A DNA stretch of 64,000 bases from Podospora pseudocomata (lineage: Eukaryota > Ascomycota > Sordariomycetes > Sordariales > Podosporaceae). Below, one piece after another: positions 32,454 through 44,464 of this stretch; within the stretch, counting starts at the first letter, position 1; each line of letters opens with the position of its first letter. The notes under the pieces are model-generated. The model worked only from the letters and a program-made list of their open reading frames with translations, was not told the origin of the DNA and made no database searches. Where the stretch lies: NCBI RefSeq assembly GCF_035222375.1, contig NW_026946366.1:310001-374000 (forward strand), written 5' to 3'. The position numbers and the translations under genes were made by a program.

Positions 32454-35400
32454 ATGACTCTCGATCCCTTCATACCCATCGCCCCGGCTAGGATAAAAGT
32501 GCTGGTGCTGCCCATCGGCCACATCAAACGGGAGCGCTTCACCGCCTTCGTCAACCGCCTCAATGAAGAGCACATTGTCCACCTCCGGGACGTCACGCCC
32601 GACAGCCGGCCTCACAGAAGTAGGCGCTCTCTCCATACTCTCTCCGCGCCATGGCACAACCAACTAATGTGATGTTTTCCCTATTCAGACATGTTCTCCC
32701 CCCTTGCCTTCCCGGGAGGCGCAATGTTCTACGAGCTCATGACCCACCAGCCCTCCCCTTCCCACCTCGCCCTCTCCCCCTTCGACCTCTGGCGCGAACA
32801 GCTAGCCGTGATCGCCATTGCCGACGGCACAGAGCTAGGCGCCTCAGTCTTCAACAAACGCCACTCCGGCGCCGGCGGCCGAACGGTAGAAGAAACCAAC
32901 ATCCGAACCCTCTACCAAGACCTCGAAAATCTCCGAGACCAATACCCAAAGATGCTCGCCCACCAGGTCCTCATCTTTGACTACCTCCCCGCCGGGGAGA
33001 ACCCGATCCCCATCCCAGAAGGGATAATCACCATCCCCCCACCCGACAAGCTCAAGCGCACAACCATAAAGACGGTCATGTGCGACGTGTCCTCCATCAT
33101 CCTCGCCGAGATGACCACCCTGGCCAAGTCTTTTGAGGGGCTATCCCACATCGACTCACCCGGTGTTCACTCTTCGGCTGTCCACGACAGGATGAACGGT
33201 TTGGTGGGACAGGATGGGATGGCCAGGAGGAACTCGCAGTTTGCCCTCCCCGGCGGCAGCCGGTCCGTCTCAGCGACCGCTCTGGCAGATCGCGGCCACC
33301 ACGCGCGCATGTCGATGCCTCCTGTTTCGTCCTCCAAAACGACGTCTTTTGGCGGCGGCGGCGGGTCGAGTAGTTCTACGCCGTCGGTGAGGCCTACTAC
33401 TCCTATAAGTGGGAACAAACCACTTCCCAACCCGCCGCTCTACACGTTTGACAATATCATTGGTCCCGCCTCTTCGGACCAACCACCAGCACGATCCGAC
33501 CCAACCGATAGCTTTAGCAGTCATGACAAAGTTTCTGTCCAAGGTTTTGGCTCGGGGGGTATGGACGCGAGGATGAGGTCCAAGTCTCGGTGTCGTATCC
33601 AGGTTGTCATTGGGAGTTTGTACCTCCAATCCGGCCTCTGGTCCAACGCGCTGAAGGAGCTGACCGAAGCGGCCACGGTGGCCAAGTCGATCAACGATCA
33701 TGTCTGGCACGGGAAAGCGCTGGAGTTGTGTCTAGTCTGTCTGTTGTTGCTTGGATGGGCGGGGATAGAGTTTGCGATCCCTAGCGTGCTGCTCCCGCCG
33801 GGTGACAAAGGGAGCGGGATAGCGCAGCAGATCAACGAGGCGGAGGCAAAAGACCCGAGGCAGGAGAAGTGGCTGAGGCATCTGCAGTGTTACATGCCCG
33901 AGGTGGTGGAGAGGATACTGGGGTTGTACTCAAGGCTGACGGCCGAGTGTTTGCCGCCTGTGCCGTGGAGCGAGGCGGTGGTGAGGTTTGCGAGGATGTT
34001 GACTGCGCTGCACGTGGCTGGGGGGAGGTTGGGGGAGGAGAGCTTGGGGATGATGGTTTTGGGGGTGGAGGAGGGGGAGGGAGAGGGGAAGGGAAAGGGG
34101 AAGAGGTTGCTGACTACGAGTCCGAGGTTTACGGTGAACCCGACGAGGACGGTTATTGTGCAGATGGTTTTCAGGGCTTTTCCTGCCAGTGCGGCGAGCG
34201 AGTTGCTGATGACTGTGGATCGGGTGACGATTCTGAGCGGGATTGCGAGTGTGCTTGGGATGTTGGGGTTTCAGAGGAAGAAGGCGATGGTGGTGAGGGA
34301 GTTGGTCAGTGTGCTGATTGGGGGGCTGGTGGAGGCTAGGACGAGGGGGGCGGCGGACATGGGGATCCATCCGGCGGCTGGGCTGGTTGGGTTGAATGGG
34401 ATGAATGGGGGGGCAGGGGGTGGTGGTGGGAGTGGTGCGGGTGCGTTGGATTTGGCAGAGGGGGATGTTGAGAGGGGGATTGACGAGTTTTTGGGGGTGT
34501 TGCTGAGGACGTATGGGGTTGTGGGGGATGTGGGACAGGCTGGGAAGGCGAGGGAGAGCATGCAGGTTGCCGTGACGGATGATGGTGAGAAGACTACGAC
34601 GACGAGGGACACGAGGGATACCGACTTGGAGGTTGTGGCGAGGATTCAGAGGCAGTCGGCCGCAAGGTTTTTCGGCATGCAGACTGTCAAGTTGAATATC
34701 CTGAGGTCGTGCATCAACTTCAGCGAGGCCTTGCCTGACTTTGCGGGAGTGTTGAAATACTCGAGCGATCTTTTGAGGACGGCGGGAAGTGGGATTGCGC
34801 CTGGTCCGAGGAGGGAGGATGCTTATCCTGCGATATCGAGGGAGGAACAGGTTCGTCTGATGACCAATATTCTCAAGACGTCGAACTTGTCCAAGAGGAT
34901 GGGCATTGGCGAGCTGGCGGCTGAGTACTGGGACGAGTTTCTGCTCAGAGGCATAAGGCTGGAACCTTTGCCTGTCACGAGAACGCCGGTTGCGCACGCC
35001 AAAACGGTCTTGCCTGGGGCGGCGACTGCTCGGGCTTCGCAGGATGTGGACCCATTTATTTACAATCCCTTTTTGAAGCGACCGGACACTGCCATGGTTG
35101 AGTCGACGTTGGTTGCTGGTGAGCCAGCCACCTTTCGGCTGACACTCCAGAACCCTTTTGAAATGGAGGTGGACATTGAAAGTGTTCGTCTCGACACGGA
35201 AGGGGCCGATTTTGAATCAGGTGTCGAGCACACTGTTATTGGACCCTATCGGACGCAAATCTTGAGAATATCCGGCACACCAAAAGCTGGCGGGACCGTC
35301 AAGGTTACGGGCGCGGTGATCAAAGTGAGAGGCTGCCGGGAGAGGCGGTTTCCCATTTTTGTTGAGCCTTGGGCCCCTGACAATGAAGTCAGAACAAAAG

Positions 35401-36947
35401 CTTCTGGGATCACTGCCCTTGAGGCGAACATGGTTGCCGTGTCACCGGCTGTCGAGCGTTTGAAGCCCTACAACTTTGACCTCAAGGTCATCTCTCCACA
35501 GCCTACTGTGGTAGTCAAGTCGTCTACCCTTCCTCAGTCCTCGGTGATGATCTTGGAAGGGGAGAGGCAGCGGTTTTCAGTCACCTTACAAAACCTGTCA
35601 CCTGACACTCCTGTTGATTTTCTTTTGTTTTCTTTCAAAGATTCGACACAGGAACCCCTTCAAACAGCACTCAACAGCCGCGATGCCACGGCCACGGAGC
35701 TCTACGAGTATGAGCTCATCCTGGCCAAGAAACAGGCGCTCCGTCTCCGCAACCGTGCCCGCAACGACCGGTTTATCGCTCCCGGCCAAACAGCCACATT
35801 TGACTTTGAAATCTTGGGCAAACCTGGTCTGACGCACGGTCTGATCCAGGTCGACTACGCGCACTTGGGTGTGCCCCCGGATGAGATCGCCGAGCAGTTC
35901 TACACCCGCCAAGTCTCGATGGAGCTGACTGTGACGGTCAACGCCAGTGTTGACATCAGCCGGGTGGACGTCATACCGTTGAATAGCTCCATCCCCGAGT
36001 CGCTTTGGACCAAATCCCCGGAGAAAACAACCCAACTCCTCACCCCGGAAACGCACTGCCTCTTGCTCTTGGATCTAAGGAACTCCTGGCCGAGCCAGAT
36101 GACGGTGTCGCTATCATCAGGCGGCGGGGAGAATGACAGGCCGATCGGCATGGAAGAACATATACTGCCGGGTAACACCACCCGTCTTGTCCTGCCCATC
36201 AGGAGGGTTTATCTCGAAGACCCCCACGCTTTCATCCCGGCGCTCAACCCCTCTCGCCAGAGGCAGTTTGTGGTTTCGACCAAGATTTCCCCCGAAGCCG
36301 AAAAAGCAAGCCGCGAAGCGTTTTGGTATCGGGAAAAAGTCCTTGATTCGCTCCGGGGGACGTGGAAGACTTTTACGGGCAAGACGAGAGAGGGGGAGAT
36401 TAGCTTTAGGGGGATGAGGTTCAACAGCAAGATGGTCGATGTGATCAGGGTTGATGAGGTTGACATTGATATCTCCCTCTCTGGGTCGGGGGAAAGGGAG
36501 GGGGGGAAGGAGGGGAAGGCATACGTCGACGAGTTTCTGGAGCTCAAAGTAAGGGTTGTCAACCGGGGGAAAAGGCCGGTGTTGGGGTTGTTGAGGCTCA
36601 TGCCTGTGCTTTGCCATCGGCCGTTTAATGTCTCTTTGGATTTTACGAGGAAGATGGCAAAGTTTGCGTGGAATGGGAACTTGCAGTTTCCGATTGGACG
36701 GGTGGAGGGGGATGGCGGGGTGAGGGAGGTGAGCATGGGGGTTACGGTTTTGTGCAGGGGGGCGTTTGAGATTGGGGGGAGTGTGGAGGAGGTTGTGCCG
36801 TATGTGGAGGAGGAAAACGGGGAGGAGAAGAAGGAGGTGGAGGATTTTGGGTTGATGGTTGCCGGCGGGAGGAGGAGGAGGGAGAGGAGGGTTTGGCATG
36901 CTAGGAGGGGGTGTAGAGTTGTTGTGAGGGATCGGCCTGAGGAGTAA
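32454..36947 (+). CDS. TRS120: TRAPPII complex subunit Trs120 (HypA)
   Basis: Two exons (32454-32619, 32689-36947) encode 1,474 residues, typical for fungal Trs120 (HypA in Aspergillus). The start MTLDPFIPIAPARIKVLVLPIGHIKRERF is the conserved opening, continuing FSPLAFPGGAMFYELMTHQPSP over the spliced junction. The middle (about 380-430) has the helical-repeat segment GSLYLQSGLWSNALKELTEAA, and the second half is built of Ig-like beta modules (EPATFRLTLQNPFEMEVDIESVRL, then GERQRFSVTLQNLSPDTPVDFLLFSF). Trs120 helps TRAPPII activate Rab11-type Ypt31 at the trans-Golgi. Ser-rich and Gly-rich inserts near residues 230-290 and 590-610 are loops. The gene's codon choice swings from C-ending to G-ending along its length. 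Confidence 0.94.
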
Positions 36948-37260
36948 AGGGGGTGTAAACAGAGGTTGGGTGGTGTATATATATATATATATATATATAA
37001 ATAATATTCAGTATCGACAAGTACCACGTTTGTGGTCATGAGGAATGAAAAAGTGAGGGATTAGCTTGTATGATTTCACTATTGTTGTTGCCCCCGCCTC
37101 CGAAAGAGAGCATCATGCTATTTCCACAGCAGTCCAGGTTCTATCCTACTCTTGATCATCCCACCCTATTATCCCAACCAAAAAACAAAAAAAAAAAAAC
37201 GCCATGCTAATTCAATTTTCCCAAAAACACCAAATATTATTAACCAACAACCCAATGTCC
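36948..37260. other. Convergent 3' region with (TA)n repeat
   Basis: About 310 bases between the stop of TRS120 and the stop of the next reverse-strand gene. It contains a (TA)12 tract at 36976-36999 and an A12 tract near 37188. Confidence 0.6.
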
Positions 37261-38601
37261 TTACATAACCCCACAACTCCCCCTCACCACCTCGGGCACC
37301 ACATCCTCCAGCTTCGGCACCGCCATCGCAGTATGATACCACTCCAAATGCTCCCTAAACTCCTCCACGCTCCCAAACCCCTTGTCGTCCATCACATACT
37401 TCATCTCCCCCGAGTCCTCCCCCTCGTCCAAATAAGTGTCCTCTTCACAGTAGGGACATATAATCCCCGCCTGCCACTCCCCCGGCTCGGGGGGCATGTG
37501 GTTCGCTATCGCCAACGGCGCAAACACCAGTGTCTTTGGCTCGTTGGCTGTGCATGACAGCCCGGAGGCTTGCCAGTGGGGGTAGCCATTGTTGACCGTT
37601 TTGGAGTCGTATGCTGGTGATAATGGGTCTGGTGGGGGTTGTTGGGGGAGGGTAGATCTGACAGAGGGCATGGTGCGGAGGTCGGGCCAGACGAGGTAGC
37701 CGTTGCAAAAGTCGCAGATGAAGGCTGCGTCGTTGAAGGGGGACTCGGAGGGGTTGCCGCTGTTGAGGCGTTGGAACCGGCCGATTTGGTTGCATTTTGG
37801 AACGAGGGATTCGAGGGAGGGGGGGTGGCGGAGGGGGTGGTGTTTGGTGGTGATTTGGGGCATGGTACTGTCCGGGGAGGTGGGGGATTGGATGTTGTGA
37901 TCTGGGCGTTGGTGATGATGGGATTGTTGCTGCTGCTGCTGCCAGGGCGGCAGGGCTTCTCTCTGCTTCTGGAGGCGTAACCTTTCTGCTTCGTTTCGTT
38001 TCTGGAGACGGTATACTTGTGTTGCGCCGAGGCAGCGGGGGGTGGGCTGTTCTGCTATCAGGGAGATTCGTCGGGCGGCGCGGCATTGGGCGCGGTGGAG
38101 GTCTTTTCGGAGGGAGGAGGTGTCGCGCGCCCAGATGGGGTTTATCGGGCCGCCTTGACGGGCCCAGGATTTGAGGTTTTCGTAGTGTTCTTGGAACTGG
38201 GCGAGGAGGAGGCGGAGTTCGTTGAGGGATTCGGCTGTGAAAGGAGGGCATGGCTAGTTAGGATATCTCAGGGGAAGAGATGTGGGGAAGAAGAGACACA
38301 AGAACATACGTATCCTGTCGTTCTCGTAGTAGAACTGGCCGCGCACCAGCTGTCCCATTTCCTGAAAGTCCTTCTTTGCCTCGTCGAGTGCGTCCTCCAA
38401 CGCGCGCGTTTGTTCGAACTCGTCGGGTCCCCAGTGACGCTTGTCGGCAAACATGAATAGTCGCAGCGCATCTGTCAGACATGTCCCAATGGCGGCCAGA
38501 AGAGAGCCGACTGTGTCTGAACTTGCCCCTCCTGCGCGCTCCCCGTGAAAGCCACTGACAACGCTGCTCTTGCGGCTGCTGCCGCCGGCAGCGTTACTCA
38601 T
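37261..38601 (-). CDS. Cys/His-motif protein, unknown family
   Basis: Two exons on the reverse strand (38601-38310, 38234-37261) encode 421 residues. The first 100 residues are Ser-rich and then helical (GSLLAAIGTCLTDALRLFMFADKRHWGPDEFEQTRALEDALDEAKKDFQEM). A central coiled segment leads to a Gln run (QQQQQQ near 37930). The C-terminal 170 residues carry Cys pairs (FICDFCNGYLVWPDL and ICPYCEEDTYLDEGEDSGEM) and a possible zinc ligand pair EHLEWYHTAM, so a C2H2-like metal site is plausible. The ATG at 38601 is the first in the frame; an upstream exon cannot be excluded because the frame is open to about 38697. Function not recognised; it looks like a conserved fungal protein. Confidence 0.72.
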
Positions 38602-40072
38602 CTCTTGCTCGCCCGCCAATGTCTGGCCAGTTCGACTGTTCAATCTTTGCGCCGGTGAACTATTGGAGGTGTCGAAGGAGGTTCGGTTCGTCGTCACAAG
38701 CCGGGACTTTGTGCTGGTTGCGCCAGGTACCTGTCAGTAGTTTGCCGAACGGGACTTGGGCCCGTGATATATTGTTTAAGTAAAACTGGTTCGTCCGAAA
38801 CAAACAAACACCTTTCCTTCTTCCACTATCTTCCACCGAGTCTTGTCGTGGTCTTGTCGGAGTCTTGTCCAACGCGCCGGGTGCCGGGTGCCGGGTGCCG
38901 GGAATGATGTCGATTTATGGGGTCCCTTGTAGAGGGTCCTCTCTAGGGAGGAGGGGGGTTGCTTAAGGTTGGCTTGGCAGTGGGCACCGGCAGGGAAGCA
39001 GCAGTCTAGTTCGGCGGCCTCGGACGCTAAGATAAGCGATAAGATTTCGTGATGCTGATGGCGGGGGTCGTGTTTTCTCGTGTCGTGAGTTAAAGTGTTT
39101 CTACTTTGGTCAGGAACAAGAGATGATGGTCTTTATTAGGGAGTTGGGGTTGAAGAAGCGAGTTGAACAGCTGACTGTAGCTCCATGCAGACAGTAAACG
39201 CCATCACAGACCCAACTGCACCTATCGTTGGATCGCATGCTATGTAGAGACAGGTGCATAGTAAGTAGTACGTAGCTTACTGCGGCATGGGTTTAAAAGG
39301 GGAATGCCATGCGTGTTTTTGCCATTAGCATTGTCCAATTAATTCTCAACCCACCTTTGACCCCCCCTCGCTGTGCCGTACCTGAGGCCGATCAGCAACC
39401 TCAGCCCTACGAGACGAGGCTCGAGATGCTTATATCCGTGACAGCACTGCGGATCAAGAACATCTTAACGGAGTATTTGTACATTAGTTCCTGGCACCCA
39501 AAATAGCTCCGGCCCTGTCGGGCCCTGTCGCGACATCTCAGCTATGTATTCGAGTTTGTCATGTCGTAGCGAAAGCGGAGGTAAGAAGACGGTCGGAGAC
39601 ATGTGTGGGTTAGGGTTGTGGGCGCGTAAGACCCGGGCCCAGACCGGAGTATTCAGAATTCCTTGTGACAAACAAAAGAGGAAAAAAAAAAAGGAAAAAA
39701 AAAGAAAAGGTCCCATTGATGGGTTGAGACTTTTCGGCATCTCATACATCTTTGCCACCTGCCAAATTATCTTGATCTTTTTGTTTTCTTTTTCTAAATC
39801 AGTTTTCCTTGCCGGTCCCTGCAGTATGACTTCATAATTTCAGTTTATTTCTTCTCTTCGTGCATCTGCTGGGCGATATACTTCAGAGTCGGTCCCACGA
39901 TTTTCTCGGCTCGGTTTCACTCGCTTATCATTCAATTCTTCGGCGGTTTATGAGCGGTTAAACCCGGCCATTCGGTATCAGTCGCTCATTGGAGGGAATA
40001 GCTTCAAAAGACACACAAATCTGAGGCAGGAAAAGAGGAAGAGGAGGATAGGGTAAGCGGAAATAAGTGAAG
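38602..40072. other. Long divergent intergenic region, about 1.47 kb
   Basis: Contains a 7-base tandem repeat at 38876-38902 and a short GGGTTAGGGTTG near 39607. T and A tracts flank 39670-39700. No gene supported; probable promoter of the PABA synthase gene with its leader from about 39960. Confidence 0.5.
38876..38902. repeat. 7-base tandem repeat, GTGCCGG
   Basis: About 3.7 copies of GTGCCGG in a row. Too short to be a gene element by itself. Confidence 0.75.
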
Positions 40073-42619
40073 ATGCAGCCAGGACAGCAGCAGCCTCCAC
40101 GAAAGCGGATCCTTTTCCTGGACGCCTACGACTCGTTCTCCAACAACATCACGTCGTTGCTGCAGACCCTCTTGGATGTCGAGGTTTCGGTCTTGCATAT
40201 CGACTCGCCATCGCTTTTTCCTTTCGGCATTGATTCAACACCGGATGAGGAGGCCAAGTCGAGATTTGTCAAGGAGCTTGCCAGATATGATGCCGTTGTT
40301 TGTGGACCAGGTCCGGGCAATCCGGGCAACCAACGGGATGTTGGCGTTATGAGGTTTATTTGGGAATTGGAGGAGGCGAATGTCCTGCCAGTGCTTGGAA
40401 TCTGCTTGGGCTTTCAGAGCCTCGTCAATTCTTGCCAGGGAGGTCAGGTCAAGAGACTGAGAAGGGGGTTGCATGGTATGGTCAGAACAATCATCCACCG
40501 TATGGACTCAGTTGCGCCGGTGGAGGGTGACATTTTTGCCGGGGTGAACGGGTTCAAGGCAACGCTGTATCACAGCTTGTGTGGCCATGTTGGACAGGAG
40601 GGCATCGACCAACAAGAATGGGAGGAAGCTCGGTGGCAGCCTCAGGACGGCTGCCCTGAGTTGTTGCCGCTGGCCTGGGTGGAGGAGCAGCGTGAAGAGG
40701 GCGAGGGTTTCGAAGCTGGAACGGAAAGAATCCTCATGGCTGTCAAGCACAGGACCAAGCCGTTCTGGGGTGTGCAATATCATCCCGAGTCGGTGTGCAC
40801 AGAAGAGGAGGGCAACAAGATCATTGTCAACTGGTTCGAGGAAGCGCTCGGGTGGAATCAAAAACACAAGAGGACGACCCTGGTGGATGGACACAACCTG
40901 GCAGAGGCTGCCATCAAGCCGAGCCTGCTCTCTCAGCTCACACCGTCAGGAGAGCCTAGGGCTTCGGGGCAGTGGTGGGAGAAGTTTGAGTCTGACCCAG
41001 TTTTGCGCTCTGTCTCGGTGCCCTTGCCTCGCGGCATTCCGGTCCCGGATATCGTAGAGGCAGTTGATCCCGATGCCTCTGAGCGGATCATCCTGGACTC
41101 GGCCAACGCGGCACCTGCCATATCGAGTGCTGATGTCCGCGGCAGATACAGCATTATTGCGGCTGGTCTGGACGAAGCCCTGCGTCTTGAATACCACGCC
41201 GGCGATGACTATGCCACCACCAAGCTCAAGGCTGTTGGGGGAATGTCAGTCAACTTATCACAGCAGGTTCCGATTGCCAGATATGGCAGCATCTGGGCTC
41301 TGATTGCAGCCTTCCAAGACGCAAGACATATCGACGTCGAAGGGCCCGAGACGACCCCTTTTCTGGGAGGTTTTATGGGATACGTTACCTACGAGCAGGG
41401 GCTCATGGACATTGGCATCAATCTCGACCACCCTCGCCCCCACCATCGACCAGACGTCTGCCTGAGCTGGATCACCAAGAGCATCGTCATTGACCACCTC
41501 GCCGGCGTCGTCCACGTGCAACATCTCCGCTCTAGCGGCTCAGAGGAAGACACCTGGCTAGAGAAAACAACCGGCAAACTCCTCACCCTCCAAAACACCC
41601 AACGCCGACCGTCCTTCAACTCCAAAAAAGACAACACCCAACTCCCCCAATCCCCCACCAAACGCCGCCCATCCCGCAGCACCACCTCCATCCAAACCCC
41701 CTTGACAAAAGAGTACGAGGACAAGGTCCGGCTCTGCCAAGAACACATCGCCGCGGGGGAGTCGTATGAACTCTGCCTGACAGACCAAACAACCATCACC
41801 CGTCCCCTCAGCGATGTCCAACCACCCCTATCACCTACACAACCCAAACACCCCCGCCTCTCCTCCTCCCCCGCCACCCGGCCCAACTCCTGGTCCTTGT
41901 TCAAACACCTCCGCACCCGCCAACCCGCTCCCTTCGCGTCCTACCTCCGCCTCCACCCGGCAACCCTCGTCTCCGCCTCCCCCGAGCGTTTCCTAACCTA
42001 CGACCGTCAAGGGAAATGTTCCATGCGTCCGATGAAGGGCACAGTCCGCAAGTCGGACATTTGCTCCACCCTCTCCCAAGCAGAGAAAATCCTCCACGTC
42101 CCCAAAGAGGAGGCGGAAAACCTCATGATTGTTGACTTAGTTCGTCACGACTTGCACTCCATCTGCGGAGCGGGGAATGTGACTGTGCGGGATCTGCTAA
42201 AGGTGGAGGAGTATCAATCTGTGTTTCAGATGATCACTGTTGTTGAGGGGCAGTTGCCTAGACAGGGGGGGTATGGTGGGTTGGATGCGCTGGCGGGGGC
42301 GCTGCCGCCGGGGAGTATGACGGGGGCGCCGAAGAGGAGGAGTTGTGAGATACTCAGGGGGGTGGAAGGGGGGAGGGAGAGGGGGTTGTATTCGGGGGTT
42401 GTGGGGTATCATTGTGTTAGCGGACGGGGGGATTGGAGTGTTACGATCAGGAGTTTGTTTAGGTGGGATGATGAGGTGGGGAGGGAGGGGGGGGAGGAGG
42501 AGGTTTGGAGGATTGGGGCCGGGGGTGCGGTTACGATACTGAGCACGGAGGTGGGGGAGAGGGAGGAGATGTTTACCAAGTTGGCGGGGCCGTTGAGGGT
42601 TTTTGGGGAGGTTTGTTAA
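40073..42619 (+). CDS. ABZ1: Para-aminobenzoate synthase (bifunctional PabA-PabB)
   Basis: Single exon, 848 residues from the ATG at 40073. The N-terminal 260 residues are a class I glutamine amidotransferase: nucleophile C111 in LGICLGFQS and the pair H237/E239 in YHPES. The C-terminal part is the chorismate-binding domain with SASPERFL, RPMKGTVRKS, MIVDLVRHDL and PPGSMTGAPKRRS. The lysine in the MKGT motif is the position where PabB-type (aminodeoxychorismate) synthases have Lys and anthranilate synthases have Ala, so the product should be 4-amino-4-deoxychorismate for folate synthesis rather than tryptophan. A Ser/Pro-rich linker at about 510-545 and a shorter loop at about 590 are extra. 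The last 100 codons have a strongly G-rich sense strand. Confidence 0.95.
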   Translation: MQPGQQQPPRKRILFLDAYDSFSNNITSLLQTLLDVEVSVLHIDSPSLFPFGIDSTPDEEAKSRFVKELARYDAVVCGPGPGNPGNQRDVGVMRFIWELEEANVLPVLGICLGFQSLVNSCQGGQVKRLRRGLHGMVRTIIHRMDSVAPVEGDIFAGVNGFKATLYHSLCGHVGQEGIDQQEWEEARWQPQDGCPELLPLAWVEEQREEGEGFEAGTERILMAVKHRTKPFWGVQYHPESVCTEEEGNKIIVNWFEEALGWNQKHKRTTLVDGHNLAEAAIKPSLLSQLTPSGEPRASGQWWEKFESDPVLRSVSVPLPRGIPVPDIVEAVDPDASERIILDSANAAPAISSADVRGRYSIIAAGLDEALRLEYHAGDDYATTKLKAVGGMSVNLSQQVPIARYGSIWALIAAFQDARHIDVEGPETTPFLGGFMGYVTYEQGLMDIGINLDHPRPHHRPDVCLSWITKSIVIDHLAGVVHVQHLRSSGSEEDTWLEKTTGKLLTLQNTQRRPSFNSKKDNTQLPQSPTKRRPSRSTTSIQTPLTKEYEDKVRLCQEHIAAGESYELCLTDQTTITRPLSDVQPPLSPTQPKHPRLSSSPATRPNSWSLFKHLRTRQPAPFASYLRLHPATLVSASPERFLTYDRQGKCSMRPMKGTVRKSDICSTLSQAEKILHVPKEEAENLMIVDLVRHDLHSICGAGNVTVRDLLKVEEYQSVFQMITVVEGQLPRQGGYGGLDALAGALPPGSMTGAPKRRSCEILRGVEGGRERGLYSGVVGYHCVSGRGDWSVTIRSLFRWDDEVGREGGEEEVWRIGAGGAVTILSTEVGEREEMFTKLAGPLRVFGEVC

Positions 42620-42879
42620 GGGGGTGGTAGGTTGAAGGATGGGATAGATGTGCAAATGCAGAGCACACTCAACGTGTGTCTGGTGGTTTGGCAGGTTTCA
42701 GAAAAAACAGGGCATCTGGTTTTCAACATGGGCATGTCGGCGCGGGCGTTTTCATTTTTGTTGTAGTATTATCCAATGATGTATATGGTAGACTCAACGA
42801 TGCAAAACTTTGAAGGTAAGGAAGCAATGCTTTAACGCACTGTTTCGGTGTGGTGTGCGGGCAGAGAGGATAGATATGG

Positions 42880-43874
42880 TCAGAGATACACAACCTCTAA
42901 ACGGCTTTTATCAACCACCATTGCTTCCTTTTCAGAACTCACGCCTTTGAGAGTCAAGTGGATTGGTCTTGCTGTCGACATTTTGTTCCAACTATAAGCC
43001 GTCAACCTAGTAGTCTGCACTGTCACAACCTCACCTTCTGAACCCAACATCCGGCTCTGGTCCACAGCCGGCTTTTTCTTGCACAAGAGGTATGCGCCCG
43101 ACTTGTGTGGAAGTGCTAGCTCGTTTGCGGGTATGTAGTTGAATACACCGAGTGCCCACTCCATTTCCGACGGATCGATCGTTGGCATCAGCTCGGCAAC
43201 AACATGACCGATGTTCTTATAAAACTACAGCTAACAGCATGAGAGGACGAGGTCGTACGAGGTAGCACCTGAGCCATAACACAAATATGTTTTCGTAGTT
43301 TCATGGGAAGTATGAGAAGCTGGACTTGCAGTCCGCGGCTTGTCATTGCCATGTCCAGTCCTTCCGTTGACCAGAGATAATCGTCGTGTGGGAAGCCACA
43401 GAGGTAGGCAATGGGCGAGTGCGGCATGGCATTGGAATTATGTAAGTCTGCAGCGCCACCGCACCAGTTCAAGACCGTCGAGTCGCCGCTGGCCAGCATG
43501 ATGGCCTCGACAAGGCGACAGAAGGCTCTGTCGCCTCCTTCACCGTACAAGGGCTGCCAATTGCTGTCGTAAAACTTGATCGCAGTCGGCGCGAGCAGCC
43601 AGCTGTGGGAGAGCATGTCATATTTCACCACCGTCTGCAGGTAAGCCTGCATGCGCGGCTTGGTTGAGGAGGTATGTTCAATGAATTCCAGGGTGACGGG
43701 ATTTGTTCTCAACCTCCTGACACGGGGAAGGTAATGTTGCTGCACGAAAGCTCGATCAACGAGCCGCATCTCTTTGACATATATGAAACGGATGGGGATA
43801 CCATTTTGGACATAGTCAAGGAATTCCTTCTCAATTCTATCAAAGAACATCTTTTCCTCCACGGTCAAGTCCAT
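42880..43874 (-). CDS. HET-associated-region-like protein, no N-terminal HET domain seen
   Basis: Two reverse-strand exons (43874-43269 and 43224-42880) give 316 residues starting MDLTVEEKMFFDRIEKEF. Motifs seen include VVKYDMLSHSWLLAPTAI, NWQPLYGEGGDRAFCRLVEAIM and GDSTVLNWCGGAADLHNSNAMPHSPIAYL. The 'LYGEG..RAF.RL.EAI' stretch and the following '...W.G...N...P.S...Y' stretch resemble the region after the HET domain in fungal heterokaryon-incompatibility-related proteins. A canonical N-terminal HET block is not visible here, so this may be a short relative or the remains of a larger protein. The donor (GTGCTA) is weak but the join keeps frame. Function not assigned. Confidence 0.6.
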
Positions 43875-44464
43875 GACCAGGGATATGTTGCTCGAGATTT
43901 TGAAACTTATGTGAACATGTTTGTAGTGTTTGAAACAGGGAAGCTGGGCTGCCCAAGTATTTCAAGATGTGAACGCGAGGCTGGGCAATGTATGAGCGTT
44001 GGTAATCATCCTGGTAAGGCCCCACCCAGCCTTGGTAGAATATGGATGGCTCTATCCAGGCCATGGGTTTCCAAACAAGGCAAAAAGACTCGCCAGCATT
44101 GCTTCCTTGAAACATATCAAAACAACAAGAATATTGAGAGAAAATACCTTGATTTATCCCCTCCTAACCTCAGTCCCAACTTTCCAAAGACTATCAACCG
44201 AAAAAAACAAATCCCACACACCATTCTGTCGTTCCCACCTTCGCTACCTGCCCCATCCTCCCATGACATGATTGCATACCTTTCGTCGAACACCGGTAAT
44301 TGTACAAAAAAATCAAAAATAATGGATAAAACAAGCTCAAACACCATAGCCTTTCCCTATTCCTCATCATAAAGCTACCCCCATCATCGTCAATCTCCCG
44401 AACCCTCCATCCGCTCATGGGTATCCATCTCCCCATCACTCATTCAAGAATCGCCCCCTTCCCC
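43875..44464. other. Intergenic between two reverse-strand genes
   Basis: Promoter side of the HET-associated-like gene and 3' flank of VPS55. A-rich around 44205 and 44310. No gene supported. Confidence 0.45.

Noticed and set aside
33930-34997. 355-codon reverse frame opposite TRS120
   Set aside because: Antisense shadow with no domain; the forward strand encodes the conserved Trs120 protein.
39606-39618. Telomere-like GGGTTAGGGTTG
   Set aside because: Only about two units and no array; likewise the TTAGGG pair at 60217-60231. Both are too short to be a telomere scar.
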